From Cephalotrichum gorgonifer (Eukaryota; Ascomycota; Sordariomycetes; Microascales; Microascaceae), in the NCBI GenBank assembly GCA_900312665.1, contig ONZQ02000013.1, positions 372,001 to 436,000 of the forward strand: DNA of 64,000 nucleotides, given 5' to 3'. The notes beneath the pieces were generated by a model. It saw only the letters and a program-made list of their open reading frames with translations. It searched no databases and was not told the origin of the DNA. Shown piece after piece: positions 12,993 through 24,799 of this stretch. Within the stretch, counting starts at the first letter, position 1, and each line of letters opens with the position of its first letter. The position numbers were made by a program, and so were the translations under genes.

Positions 12993-13247
12993 TCGCAACG
13001 AGGGGTCACGGAAACTCGACGTGGGCGCGGCGTGGGATTGGATCGTCACCTTCTCGTGCTTCCGGGTCAGGGCCACTGCCACGACCACGATGTATCGCTC
13101 GATTGGGCCTGCAAAAGGGTAGGCGTGCTGTACTTTTGGTTTACAGACACCCAGGTGGCTGTTGAGTTCCCAGCAGAACCGGATGCACAATTTGGCCACA
13201 TCGGCCAGGTGGAGGAAGCGGAGGAGCAGGAGGATCCAGCCGCCTAA
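12993..13247 (+). pseudogene. Open, protein-like continuation beyond the TAG
   Basis: In the same frame as the last exon of the preceding gene, 84 codons follow the TAG before the next stop (13245-13247). The segment has 'LDRHLLVLPGQ' and 'VGVLYFWFTD', hydrophobic strand-like runs that read as genuine protein and not as random translation. I found no intron with a normal GTRNGT donor that would remove the TAG and keep frame. It could be read if the TAG is a sequencing error, a recent nonsense mutation, or is suppressed. Confidence 0.45.
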
Positions 13248-13470
13248 TAGTTCTCGAGACCGGCTCACTATCACACGTGGGCGACAAGAGACAGGAAGGG
13301 AAGGCAGGGAGGTATGGGGGATATGGGGGAAGGTACAGGAAGAAGCTATGGGAAGAAGAGGTAAGGGCAGGAGTGGGACGAGCCGGTCATCTTGTAATAG
13401 TGCTAGAGACCGACTCGCTGTGACGCGAGGCAGTTGGCCCGAGATTGGGATTGGGATTGGGATTGGGATT
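13245..13470. repeat. Diverged 36 nt duplication with 150 nt spacing, plus hexamer microsatellite
   Basis: Positions 13245-13280 and 13395-13430 match at 28 of 36 positions without gaps, exactly 150 nt apart. The first copy begins at the stop codon of the open continuation. Just downstream, 13445-13470 is about four copies of the hexamer TTGGGA. The rest of the spacer is purine-rich (GGAAG, GGGGA words). No coding potential is evident. Confidence 0.6.
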
Positions 13471-13921
13471 TATTGAGGAGTTTCGGGATGGTTTTCCACG
13501 ACACACGACATAATTAGCCGGGTCTAGCTGGGTCATTGAATTTATGAGTTCACTTGCTTGGTCCATGGGTATGGATGAAACAAATAATGACTACGAGTAG
13601 CCACATAAAACCATGTCGTGTTGAGGGTGTCGAACTATTTCTCGTACTTGGGTGAGGAACTTGTGCTCAGAACTAATACGCCATTCTTTGTACCAATGCG
13701 CACACGTGATTGCGCGGGTTCGTCCGCTAGGAAATGGGAACTTGAGCCCCACACTGAAGCTAAGCTCAGGTCCACAATGCCTGTCGAGTCAAGTTTGTAT
13801 CCACCTCGGCAGCACAGCGCAACCAAACCGTACTCGTCGAAGTAAAGTCTGGAAGCTGGGCACGACATTGAGCTGCCAGATGCAGTCCACTATAGTTGAC
13901 CTACAGTCGATTGCTCGAACG

Positions 13922-15668
13922 ATGAGTTCAGACGCCAATTCCTCCGGCGACAAGGTATCCCCCCTCTTTCTCTCCCTCCACTCGAGTGGCTGAATCACAT
14001 ATCTGGATGCTAATGGCGCCCGGTAAACAGGCCGCAGCGGCGACAGCCCAGCTCCTAGCTGACGCTGATACCCTCCGCCACCATGCCGAAGCTAGCGAGG
14101 ATATCGCGGCGGCGAATAACGAGCTTCGAGAGAGGAGGCTCCGGGAACTGGTAGGCCTTCCTTTCCAGTCACTCGGCACGGTGCGGCACGGAAAGCAAAA
14201 GACAAAAAGCTCACGCGCTCTTCTTCTCTAGTTCATGGAACAGCAGTCCCAGCCCTTCACGCTAAACAACTTCACCCTCCACGGCGCCAAGAACACCCGG
14301 CGAAGCTTCCTCGACCCGATAATCGCGCCCCTCCTCGCCGAGGCGAGCAACTCCACCTCCACGCTCGGCGACGTCATGCTCAGCCTCCGCGGCGTGGTCA
14401 ACAAGCTCGACCGGCTCGAGATCTTCCACCCGGAGCCCAACGTGTGGATCTCGAGCGCCGAGGGCACGGACCCGTCCGCGTCCGCGACGGACGCGAACGT
14501 CGACCTGCGAGTGCGCGAGCTGGGCCGCTTCAAGCTCAAGACGGGCACGGACGTCGGCGACGGCGAGAGCTCCGCGTACGGGTCGCTGCTGTGGAGGAAC
14601 ATATTCGGCGGGGCGGAGATGCTCTCGCTGAACGCGAGCACGGGGACCAGGACGCGCTCGGCGTACGGCGCGACCTTCAGCCTGCCCGTGCTCAGCAACC
14701 CTGACCTGCGCCTCGCGGTCGACGGACTCGGCTCGTCGACGCACAAGCCGTGGGCGTCGCACGAGGAGGTGCTGAAGGGGGGGAACGTGCGGCTGTCGTG
14801 GCTGTCGCCCGAGAGCGACCTCCACACCGTGGAGTACTCGGGGATGTGGAGGCAGATCACGGGACTGTACCCCAGCGCGAGTCCCAGTGTGAGGGCGGAG
14901 GCGGGAGACTCGGTCAAGAGCTCCGTCAGGCATACCTTCCAGCGCGACAGGAGGGATAACCGGCACCTGCCGCAGGACGGGTACGTTGTCCGGTCGAACG
15001 TGGAGCTCGCGGGCGTGGGCCCGCTCGGGGGCGACGTGGGCTTCGCGAAGGGCGACGTGGACGTCGGCGGGGCGCTCCCCATCCCGATACCCGGCGTGCA
15101 GGGCCCGTCGGGCTTCTCCATCGGCGGTGGGCTCAAGCTCGGCGTGCTGTACCCCCTCGCGCTGGGGAACCCCTTCGGCGGGGAGGCGAAGCCCAGCCGC
15201 ATAAGCGACAGGTTCCAGCTCGGCGGGCCAAATGACGTGCGGGGCTTCAAGCTCGGCGGGCTGGGCCCCCATGACGGCGCGGACGCCGTGGGCGGCGACA
15301 TGTTCGCGGCGGGCAGCGTCAACCTGCTCATGCCGCTGCCCTACAAGGGTCCCGAGTCGGGGCTCCGGATGCAGGCGTTCCTGAGCGCCGGGCGCCTGGT
15401 GGCGCTCAGGCCGAAGGGGAAGGGGAGGCAGACGGGGGAGGGGTCGTCGGGGGGCATGGACGGGCGGACTGTGAGGGACGGGATGGCGAGGGCATTTAGG
15501 GACATCTGGTTCTCGGGGGCACCGCCGAGCGTGGCGGCCGGGTTCGGGCTTGTGTACGGGCACCCGATGGCGAGGTTCGAGTTGAACTTTGGGCTGCCGT
15601 TGGCGATGGCGAGAGGGGAGCAGTGTACGAAGGGGCTTCAGGTCGGGGTGGGGATCAATTTCCTGTAG
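13922..15668 (+). CDS. SAM50: SAM50/TOB55, core of the mitochondrial sorting and assembly machinery (529 aa)
   Basis: Exons 13922-13954 (33 nt), 14031-14150 and 14232-15668, all phase 0. The Omp85-family protein inserts beta-barrel proteins into the mitochondrial outer membrane. An Ala-rich helical N-terminus ('AAAATAQLLADADTLRHHA') leads into a POTRA-like region (about residues 50-150, 'FTLNNFTLHGAKNTRRSF' then 'LDRLEIFHPEPNVWIS'). A C-terminal 16-strand barrel follows, with alternating strands, 'FQLGGPNDVRGFKLGGLGP' (the conserved G-P-D/N-V-R-G-F motif of Omp85 barrels) and a final strand 'LQVGVGINFL'. Length is slightly over that of yeast Sam50. The preceding hypothetical gene is on the same strand; the following MFS gene converges on it with 178 bp between coding ends. 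Confidence 0.95.
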
Positions 15669-15846
15669 AGTTTTGTACGATATGTAAAGCTGGTTGTTGG
15701 GAAAGAGGAGAATAAATGGATAACTGTAGCATTTACTGTAACCCGAAGGCAAGTTTTAAAGCCCCCAAAAGGTATTTCGTCTCGAGGCAATTCTTCTCCT
15801 ACCCGTCTATATCTAATCTAAGGCCTCCGTCGCAACCAGAGCGGCG

Positions 15847-17635
15847 TCACTCCTCCACCGACCTCTGCAGGGTAAAGGTCCAAGTCAGGGCCACGAGGGC
15901 CACGCACACGAGATACATCCACCACACGGCGCCCACGACGCCGTTCTCGACGCCCCACGCGAATACCACGCCGCCCACGGCGGGCCCTACGGCCCTCGCC
16001 AGGCTCACCAGCATGTTCCCCGCGCCGTGCACCGTCCCGAGGACGTTCTTCGCCGGCGCGGCCTCGGTAAGAAGGATGACGGTGCTCGGGATGGCCATGG
16101 TCCTCGCGGCGATCTGCCCGCATATGACCAGTCCCAGGCCCGCCCACCTGGCCGCGCCGGCCGCGAGCGAGAGGTACGGCGCGAGGACGTAGACGGCGGG
16201 GAATATGACGAGCGCGATGCGCAGGACACCGAGGGTCCCGACGCGGCCCTGGATGCGCGGGTAGATGAAGAGTTGGAGGAGGATGCCGCCGACGCCGAAG
16301 GCTGAGAGCCAGAGGCCGATGGCGGAGGAGCGGAGGCCCAGGCCGCCGGTGAAGGAGAGAAGCGTGTGCGGGGTGTCGGGGGCGGCGGGGGGCGTGGAGA
16401 GGTAGACGGGGAAGATGTGCATGAAGGCCGAGTTGTGGAGCGGGAGGAGGCCGAAGGCGACCATGGCGGTCAGGACGTCCCGCGTGAAGATCTTGCGGAA
16501 GGGGAGGCGGGCGGCGCGTGGCGGGGGCTTCTCGGATATGGGGCCGGCGCCGACCGGGGAGGAGGAGGGCTTGGTCGCCTCCCCTGCCTCGGCGGTGCTT
16601 GCCGGGGAGGGCGGGGTGGATGTCCCCGGCGTCGATGGCGCCTCCTCATCAGCGACGGGCATGTATTTTGTGTGGTCCCGCACGCCGCAGACATTCCTTG
16701 CCAGACGGACGAGGAAGCCCCCCGCTCGTAGGCCGATGTCCGAGGTGCCCTCCTTTCCGGGGAGCGTCTCGGCGAGCCAGAGCCACGAGAGCACGAGCGC
16801 GGTGCCCAGCATCCCCGCGTTCATCAGCCCCGGAAGCGCATACGGGTACTCCACTGCCCACGCGACGCCCTTCTCGCCCCCCGCGAAGTTCAGGAACCCT
16901 CGCGGTCCGAACGCCCAGGGGAGATTCGTGACGGGGTCGGCGAGGATGCCGCCAACCGCAAGGCTGAATACCATGCCAGAGTTGAAGACGAGCGGGAGCA
17001 GCAGGAAGGCCTTTGTCTGGAACCTCCTCTCGCGCACGACCTCGGCCGTCATGCCCCTCATGAGGCCGACGTTGCCGTTCGCGACGCCGGCCAGGGTCCG
17101 CCAGAAGAACAGGGCGCCCAGGCTCCTCGACAGGCCGAAGGCGGCGTTGGCGACGACGGAGACCAGGAGGCCCAGGAGGATGGAGGGGCGGCGGCCGCGG
17201 GCGTCCGAGATGTAGCCCCAGGCTAGGCTGACGGCGAACTGGGCGAGGGGAAAGGAGGCGACAAGGAGGCCGGAGTACTCGGAGATGCGGGCGGATTCAG
17301 ATTCGGACGCTCCGGGCGTGGCAGAGGCGGTGGAGTCGGTGTTGGAGTCGGGGTCGCGGGGGAGGACGGACCGGACGAGGTAGAAGATGTAGGGGAGAAG
17401 GCAGACGTTTGAGAGGGGCTCGCTGAGGCGGCAGATGGCGAGGAGGAAGAGCTGGTCCTTGTTTGGGAGGTCGGACCAGCGGACCTCGGGCTTCTTGCGG
17501 GGCGGGGACGACGGAGGGGCGGCGGACTCGGCGCCGGGGTCCCCCGAGGCTTTTGTTATTGCGGTGTTAGTTGGCGGTCTTGTCTCTGTGGGATGGCAGT
17601 TTCGACCTACAGGTTATGAGTCTCTCTTGCTCCAT
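15847..17635 (-). CDS. MFS transporter, DHA1-like drug/zinc-induced-facilitator type (575 aa)
   Basis: Two exons: 17635-17611 (25 nt, MEQERLIT) and 17549-15847. The intron has GTAGGT donor, CTAACAC branch and AAAAG acceptor. The cytosolic N-terminus 'RWSDLPNKDQLFLLAICRL' is followed by TM1. The motif A loop reads 'WGYISDARGRRPSILLGL' and 'LAGVANGNVGLMRGM' is the motif B region of the drug:H+ antiporter-1 group, closest in style to YCR023C/ZIFL1-like proteins. A long, Pro/Ser/Thr-rich central loop separates the two six-helix halves. The final helices carry 'GPAVGGVVFAWG'. Probably a proton-coupled exporter in the plasma or vacuolar membrane; substrate unknown. Length is normal for the group. 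Confidence 0.88.
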
Positions 17636-19074
17636 TGGCTCGGTTTGAAGGGATGATTGCCGCGGGCCTGTTGTGGTACGGCGGATTGAAGCAGGTCGCT
17701 AGCGTCCGGTGTTGTCTTCGATGCGACTCCGCTTCCGAGTCGAAGAGCTGCCGGACTGAGGCCTAGTATGGGACGCGGATTATCAAGACAAGGACATGGT
17801 CTAAATATCCTGTTCTACGGTCGCGTCGATGAGAGAGAAGGGAATCAATTCACGATCACGTCTCATGAGCCACAGACTTTCTAGGAGACCTAGGAATGAG
17901 AGCGACGCGGGGGAGTCATGGAGTCATGTATTCGCTACAGAAGGGCAGTCGCCATCAGTGTAATCTATTTCGAATCGTCTCTCATAATGCTCCCCGGGGG
18001 TAACCAACAGCGTCGACACTTGCAGTGTACAAGTACCACGCCGTCCCCTCACCGGCGCAGCCGGGTGGAACGGTCTCCCCTCATTGCCGATCCAAAAATG
18101 GGGGGTTTGCTAAAGAGTGGGTAAGTTCGCATGTCTCTTTCATCTGGAGAATAAATGAAGCGGCCATGCCTGGCAGAGAGGGTGGAGTGGAGTCCGGCTT
18201 CTCTAATCCCCGGAGAAATGAGAGGCAGGTTCCATGGGTCTTTCGGTCGGGGTTAATATATATGAGATGAGATTTACCAGCGACTTTACCCACGCAGGCG
18301 GGGATCTGACCCAGATAAGGCCAGGGGCCGGGGTCTCAATGTACAGGGCCAAGCAAGCGGCGGTATGTACACATGTGGCAGGTCGTATTACAGGTATCAT
18401 CGATACTAATATAGCTATTGCTTTGGGCGGTTGGGGTTAAATCGGACGAAGATGAAGGCAGATTCAAGCGTGATTGACCTGTGAGTGAGAAACGGCGTAT
18501 TCATATTACTATTGGCACGATACCGACAGAGAGGCCAATTACAACTAGTAATAGTAAACCGACTTAGTTCCCATCGCGTGGAGTTTCCAAGTGAACGACT
18601 ATCACAAAGAGCCCCGATCTGAGATTGTTAGTCTGGCGCGAATGTATGTGAGAGGCGCCGTCAAGAGACTTACGGTTCGTCGGAAGGCTCCAAATTCTAT
18701 TCGGTGGCGCTGTGTTTCCTGACTTTCCACCGCGCCCGTTTCCCTAGATTCCTCATTCCTGAATCTTACCCAATACACAAGCGGCGGAGCAGTCTCCGGC
18801 GCGCCCGGCCCGGATCGGGAAGGGTGGGGCAGGGACGTCCCGATCCTCCCGAGTTGGCCCCGGGATTTCACACTTACTAGCTAGTAACCACCCCCCTAGC
18901 CCCGACTCAAGAATCAAATGAATAAATAGGTATAGAACCGAAAGAAAAGAAAGCTTCGGACCAAGCATATACAAAATAGCTTCCGCCTCCTCACCCTTTC
19001 CCCCGAAGGAGACGAAAGCAGGGGATCGATTCCTCCTCCACCAAAGTCTTCTATCCCATTTTCAAACCAACCCC
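17636..19074. other. Intergenic region, no gene seen
   Basis: About 1.4 kb holding the promoter of the MFS gene at its left end and the 3' flank of the AA8-AA12 gene at its right end. Only short, overlapping open frames with no recognisable product. Confidence 0.5.
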
Positions 19075-21731
19075 CTAACTCTTGTAGAGAATAAACAGCT
19101 CGCCCGAGGCTGCGTTGTCGCTCGCGACGAACATCCTCGTCCCCGCCAGGTCCCAAGTGATGCCGGTCGGCCTCAGACACGTGTTCCCCGTGCAGCCATC
19201 GACGTTCTCGTTCCACAGCACGTCGACGTACCCGTCCCTCCCGGCGTCCCTCGGCGCGACGGGGTCGTAGCTCCCGTCCTCCAGCCGCGTGTAGGCGATC
19301 TGGATGACCTTGTACCCCGTCGCGGGCGCGCGGTTCCAGCTCCCGTGGAGGGTGATGTACAGGTTCGAGAAGTCCGCGTCGAAGGTCCCGTCGATGGGCG
19401 CGCTGTGAGCCTGGATCGAGAGGCGCGGGCCCACGGACTCGGACTCACACGTGGCGTCGGTGAAGGTCGTGTTGGGCGCGAGCAGGAACTGGTCGCCGAC
19501 GGAGAAGGTGGTGTCCGTGAAGGGGGCTGTGTTGCCGACAGTGAAGCAGACGGGATAGCCGTACCAGTCCGTGTTGGGTTTGGAGGGATCTCCGACTGTA
19601 GAGGTGCTGTTAGTTGCTCATTTTTGTTTCTCACTGTCTGTGTCTCTCACCCCCCCTGNNNNNNNNNNNNNNNNNNNNCCCCCGCGACGGGATTGCAGGG
19701 GGGTAGAAGAGGGGGGAGGGGGGAATTGCGAAATTGTGGGCTTACGGTAGTTTAGTTCCTCGGCCGGGTTGTCGATGTGGACGTCTACGGTGCTACCATC
19801 GGCCGAACGCGTGAGTTGGTCCGCGCTGTTCTCGGCGCTCCAGACCCTAAGAGGAGGGGAAAGAAGGGGGAGATTAGTCTACGAAACCACGGACGGGGTG
19901 AGGGGAAGGATCATCCCCAGGATGAGCAGCAAAGGGAGCCGGGAAGGGGAGAAGCGCCGCGGGCGGGGAAGCCCGGTCCAGGTTCTACGAGCTTCAGCTT
20001 ACATGTTATTACCGTCCACGATTAGGGCGATGTCGTTACGGAGGCCGTAGCCCAGGGGCCACCCCTCGGTGATCCAGTCCCAGCCGCCCTCGGGCGCCTC
20101 CGCCACATCAAAGACTTTTACGTTTGCCCTCGCCGTCGCGATGTCCAGGGACTCCATGTCGAAGTTGGAGTTCGAGCCCAGCTGGATCACGAGCAGGTTG
20201 GGCGTGGCGGGCGGGACGACGAGGGACCTGCTCGGGTGCCCCCCCGTGTACATGTTCTTCACCACGACCCTCTGGTCGGCCACGGCCTGGGCCGCGGAGT
20301 CGTACGACCACTCCCACGCCGTGGTCATGGAACTGACGTACACCTTGCGGGCGTCCGGCGAGATGTGGAGCCCGTGGTTTAGCGCGGGGTTTTCAATGAG
20401 CATTTTGGAAGTCGATATACAGCCGTCGTCCGCGTCCAGCGTGTGGACGGAAAGTCCCTTCCCGGCCTCCAGGACCAACAGGTTGCCAAGGTCGTCCACC
20501 ACCACCGCGCGCGGGCTGCGCACGCCGCCCGATATCTTGACGACGTTCCATCCGTCCGCCGTGCCGAGCGGGAACGCCGGGGCGGCGACCCCGGGGCAGG
20601 CGGTCGGGAGGGGGAGGGCGGAGGGCTTGGCGGCCGTCGGCTCCGGCTCCTCCCCCCCTTCGGGCGCGGTCGCCGTGGGTTCCTCAGGCGGGGTCGAAGT
20701 GGTTGTCAGTAGGGTCGTGGGGGTGTCGTCGCCGCCGCCGGTGGTGGTATCGGGCGCGGGTGTGGACTCACCATCTCCTGCACCGGGGGCCTCCGTCTCC
20801 GCGGGGGGTGTGGCAGTCTCCTCCGGGGGCGCGGACTCCTCCGGCGGGGCGGGGGCCTCGCCAGCCTCGGCCGCCCAGGTCTCAAAATCGGGCGACTTGG
20901 CATGGTCCAGGTTGTGGATCCAGTGGCCCACGCGCTCGTGGATGCCAAAGGTCGTGTCAATGTTAGTGGGGTCGTCGACGGGGACGGACGAGTAGGCGAA
21001 GGCAAGGTAGTTCTCTCCGTCGCCGTTCAGCAGGGTCGGCGTGTCATCGAACGGCTTCCAGCTGGAGCAGCCCTTGCAGAGGGCCGTGACGGTGTAGTGG
21101 GTCTCGTTGACCGACGTGCCGGGGAGGACGGTATAGGTGCTCTCCTCGAAGAGCGGGGGCACGAAGTAGCCACTATGTTTATGTTTAGCGAGACGAATGC
21201 ATGTTTACGAATTGCCCCTCTCCGCCGGGAAGGAAGTTCGTGCTGAGAGAAAAGAAAGTCTTACAATGCCATCCTCGATGAGACGGTCACTTCCTCGCCG
21301 TTGATCCAGACGAGGGCGAGGGGGCTGTACGTCATGGAGCCGCCCCAGGAGAGCCCGACCCACCCCGAGGTCGCGACTTCCCCGGTGACCTGGAGGATAA
21401 TGTCAAAGGGCTGGGTGGAGATCTCGGAGGTTGCGATACCGAAGGTGATGCCGGCGTCGGGGATGGTGTAGGCGTTGAAGGAGCGCCCGAGCTCGTCGGT
21501 GTAGTTGAACGTCTCGACGTCATCCTGGCAGATGGCTGCGAAGAGAGAGAAAACGAGTTAGCAAAAGATTGGGGGAGGGAAGGGGGTGGTTCGGCTTGAG
21601 GCTGTTGGAAATCAGCGAGGACAGAGGGGAGAGGGATCGACCGGGCGGCGGCTCTCCCACACCATTGGCGTAGTAGACTCACCTGACGTGATGAGCACCG
21701 AGGCGCCGAGTAGAACGGAAGACCAACGCAT
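19075..21731 (-). CDS. Secreted AA8 cytochrome b - AA12 PQQ-dependent pyranose dehydrogenase fusion (703 aa)
   Basis: Exons 21731-21683, 21535-21265, 21172-20003, 19846-19746 and 19595-19075. A signal peptide (about 1-17) is followed by an AA8 cytochrome domain (about 20-207): Met84 in 'GLSWGGSMTYSPLAL' and His185 in 'FGIHERVGHW' are the likely heme b ligands. Residues about 210-297 form an acidic Pro/Thr/Ala/Glu-rich linker. Cys299 opens an AA12 beta-propeller with 'SPRAVVVDDLGNLLVLEAGKG', 'NHGLHISPDA', 'GLRNDIA', 'NSADQL', 'DNPAEELNY', 'HGSWNRAPATGYK' and 'LRPTGITWD', matching the basidiomycete pyranose dehydrogenase CcPDH. The enzyme should oxidise aldoses or ketoses and pass electrons through heme, possibly to LPMOs. 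No CBM1 is present, unlike CcPDH. Intron 4 contains the assembly gap; the exons on both sides join in phase, so the protein is unaffected if that intron is correct. Confidence 0.92.
19659..19678. other. Assembly gap (20 N)
   Basis: Twenty N in intron 4 (19745-19596) of the AA8-AA12 gene. They are flanked by C-runs (CCCCCCTG before, CCCCC after), then G-runs. A round number suggests a nominal gap length, so the true intron size and all coordinates to the right may be off. Confidence 0.95.
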
Positions 21732-24700
21732 ATTGTCGGCTTTGTGTTTGTTCTATCTTACAATGCCGGAACACGAGAAGTATGCAGCGTCGACTGGAAG
21801 ACGTTCTCTCAGCCAGGCCCAAGAAGAAGGGGCAGGAACATGGGGGTATTTAAAGATGGGGGGAGAGATGTACTTTCTCGGAAACCCGGGATTGTCCAAT
21901 CCCCTGCCCTAGATTAGCGATCAGAGAAAAAAAGGAAGGGGGGGGGAGGTTACGACTACGAGCGTTACTCTCCGGTCTGGCAAAATGGGTGACAGGGGGT
22001 AGTGGTCGAGGCATGGTTCGCCCAGATGATGCCGGCTCTCAACTGGCGACGGCATTATATTGCGGATTACGGGTCCCCCCCGGCATGGTTCCTGCGGCCG
22101 GCGGGGTATTCCCGGGAGACAGGCGGAAGAATGAACGCCCGAGTTGAGGCGTGCTTGTATATCGCGAGACTACATGTACCCACCCTGCCACTGTACCCGG
22201 TAGAATGGAATGGAAGGGTGGTACAACACGAAGGGGAAGATCCGGGAGCGCTGTCGATCATGGAGATAATCCACGAATCCTCGCGAGGGATCAGCATCGT
22301 TGTTTTCTCGAGGCATTGGGGACCAGGACCAGAAAGGGCAGGACAGGTATCCATGTGTTAGCTGATATGGCATCCATCATCGTCCCCATTCCCTCCCCAA
22401 GCAGCAAGCAGGATGGATGTATATCCACACATGACTACAATACCATGAAAAACCAGCCCAGAAGTAGTTGCCACGCATCCGCTAGCATGAAGAAGGGTCT
22501 GTTTGTGCAGCACGGGCGAGAGGGAGTGTGAGTGTGTAAGTCATCGGGAAGATCGGTTCGTCAGGAGGGGGTCCAATATGAATATATTGGGGGAAGAGTA
22601 ACCTCGCGTAGACGAGACATAGCATCATATATATAATGGTGCCGGGACACCAGCCAGCAATGGCAGATAGACCGAAGATCTGGTTGCGACTTGACGTGGT
22701 ACCCGGAGGCCGAGGTGACAAATATGTCGTGGCATACTTGGCTGGTAGTAGATATATAGCCCCCAATCCCGATGACCAGCATAGCTAGTTGTCTCCGAGA
22801 ATGAGATCGACGGCCAATCCGGGGATCATGACGCTAATAATTATGCCAGGTTCTCGTCACGACGTGATCCGCGGTTGGGGAGAGGCGAGGGGAGGTGCGG
22901 AGGCAACATTTTTCTCCAAATCGGCAATATATTATTACAGGACAGACGACTCTTGCCATGTGGGGTAAAAAGAAAAGGTGGAGCGGGACGAGGGTGGAAG
23001 ACATATATATATATATTAAGGACGAGGTATATGCAAGAGCATATATGAGAGTGTTATAGCCGCCCCTTCCCCCTCCGCATTAGGCTAAAGAATGGGGGAA
23101 AGGAGGCGGAAGTGGACCTGGCCAATGTATTCGCCCGGAATGCCGATTACGCCAGGGCTAATAGCTAACATACAAGTAGAGGCCGAGGGGGGGATTATGA
23201 CGACGGGAGTTGGGATCTGCATGAAGTGATATATAGATTATAGAGGCATTGTCATGTCGGGGTACGTACGGAGTTTCACGGAGGGTGTAGTCCCCGTGGT
23301 CCGTCCGGGGATCTCAGAGGCCGGCCTGGGGCTGGTGGGAGGGTGGAATAGGGAACGGGGGGAATATCTGGTGAGGAGCCGGTGCGAATGCGTACTCACT
23401 CATATATAGGAGTAGCATCGAGCACCGAAGAGGTCGTGAAAGGCAACGATCGCCGCGCCATCTATGAAGTACCTACCTACTTACTCGGAGACGACACGGC
23501 ACAACTGGACTGGAAGCGAACGTCGAAGAAGTAAGTGCTAGAACTGACACGACACGTGGGACGGATTTCCCGTTAATCTTATTTTTATTCTCTCCTTTTT
23601 TTTTCTTTCGGATTTGGATGATCATCCGTCCAAATACCGAAATACAGTTATTTACCTATAAGTGAATATACTCGTATATACAAATGTACATATATATGTG
23701 TGTATGTCGCTACTGCGAAGAGATAAATTGGCGGGCCGCCAGCGCCAGAGTGTAAGAAACGAGATGCTATTGCGAGTACATGTAGGTAGTGCCGGACTGT
23801 TCGGTTCGGCTCTGGCTGCTCTCCTGAATGTATGTGGTCGGGGCATCTGTTCTTTTGTCTTTCGGGGGCACATGTGGGTTCAAACTTTGTATTTATAAGC
23901 ACAAACGGCTCTTCAATACAGAGAACAAATACATACATAGTACGAGTAGAACAAAGGCCCACACTTTGATCTGATATCTCCTTCCTGTGCGTCATAATCG
24001 AAGGCGGGAGCTAGCAGGGGTTCTTCCATTCCATCTCGGTGGGACAACTACTCGCATTAGTGCACAAGCCGTTAACGTCCAGATAAACTAGCGCAGAAGA
24101 AAGCCAGATCCGATTATATCCGAGGACCCTCGATAGCATACTCTACATGTCTTCCCCTCCAGCCTTCTTGATCTTACAAGTAGTCTTATTGAAGTCGTAT
24201 GATGAAGAACTAACGCCTCCCATCAGTACGAGTATGAGCACTTGTACCACCCTTTCACATGTCCTTATGGTCTTCCCTCCACACTTGGTACCACGAAGAA
24301 TGGATGAGAGCAGGAAGAGAAAAAAAGGAAGCCAAGCCAAAGCCAGGCCGAGCTAAGCTAAGCTAAGCCAGAAAAAAAAAGAAAACCAAACAAAAAAAAC
24401 AACCCGAGAAAAAAAAAGGCCTCATCAATCACGCCTTAGTCCCCGCCGCCGGCCCGGCGCCAGTGAAACGATAAAGTACCCGCTATCCTAAACCTTTCTC
24501 ACATTTTCACAAGAGACCCTTATTTTTCTTCCCTCCTCCTTCAACTTCTCGCTCACTCGATCCATAAAGCTTGAACCTAGTGACTCCGTACTAGAACCCC
24601 CGATCCCTCAATCCGCCGATCCCGCCGATCGCATACCCACTCTCCAACGAGTCTTCCACTCTCCCCGGGCCTACTCACACCACCGGCGCCGGGCTTACAC

Positions 24701-24799
24701 ACACTCACCGCCACACACGCTCACACACACATCACACATCGGACGGACCCCGGACCCCGGACCCCTAGCATCCCCACCACTCGGGGCCCACCCAACCAC
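21732..24799. promoter_or_regulatory. 3 kb divergent gene-free region
   Basis: Lies between the start codons of the AA8-AA12 gene (-) and the ARA2-like gene (+). It contains TA-rich blocks (about 22625, 23001-23018, 23402), three TACGAGTA/TACTCGTA octamers (23669, 23941, 24227), an AGCTA tandem repeat (24351-24368), A-runs (24370-24417) and a CT/CA-rich tract from about 24480 to 24790 just before ARA2. No open frame with protein-like character. Probably an extended promoter, perhaps with an unannotated non-coding transcript. Confidence 0.5.
24351..24368 (+). repeat. AGCTA pentanucleotide tandem repeat
   Basis: About 3.6 copies of AGCTA, directly preceded by GCCAA/GCCAG words and followed by A-runs. 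It lies 430 bp upstream of the ARA2 start codon. Confidence 0.7.

Noticed and set aside
12985..13070. Intron (GTTTCT...GTCAG) that would remove the TAG at 12990
   Set aside because: 86 nt is not a multiple of three and the resulting frame does not match the protein-like downstream frame; the donor is also weak.
13445..13470. TTGGGA repeat as interstitial telomere
   Set aside because: The fungal telomere unit is TTAGGG; the hexamer here differs and has only about four copies, so it is an ordinary microsatellite.
14262..15752. 496-codon open frame antisense to SAM50
   Set aside because: It is a shadow of the very GC-rich SAM50 coding strand: Arg/Pro/His-rich, no known domain, while SAM50 on the plus strand is unmistakable.
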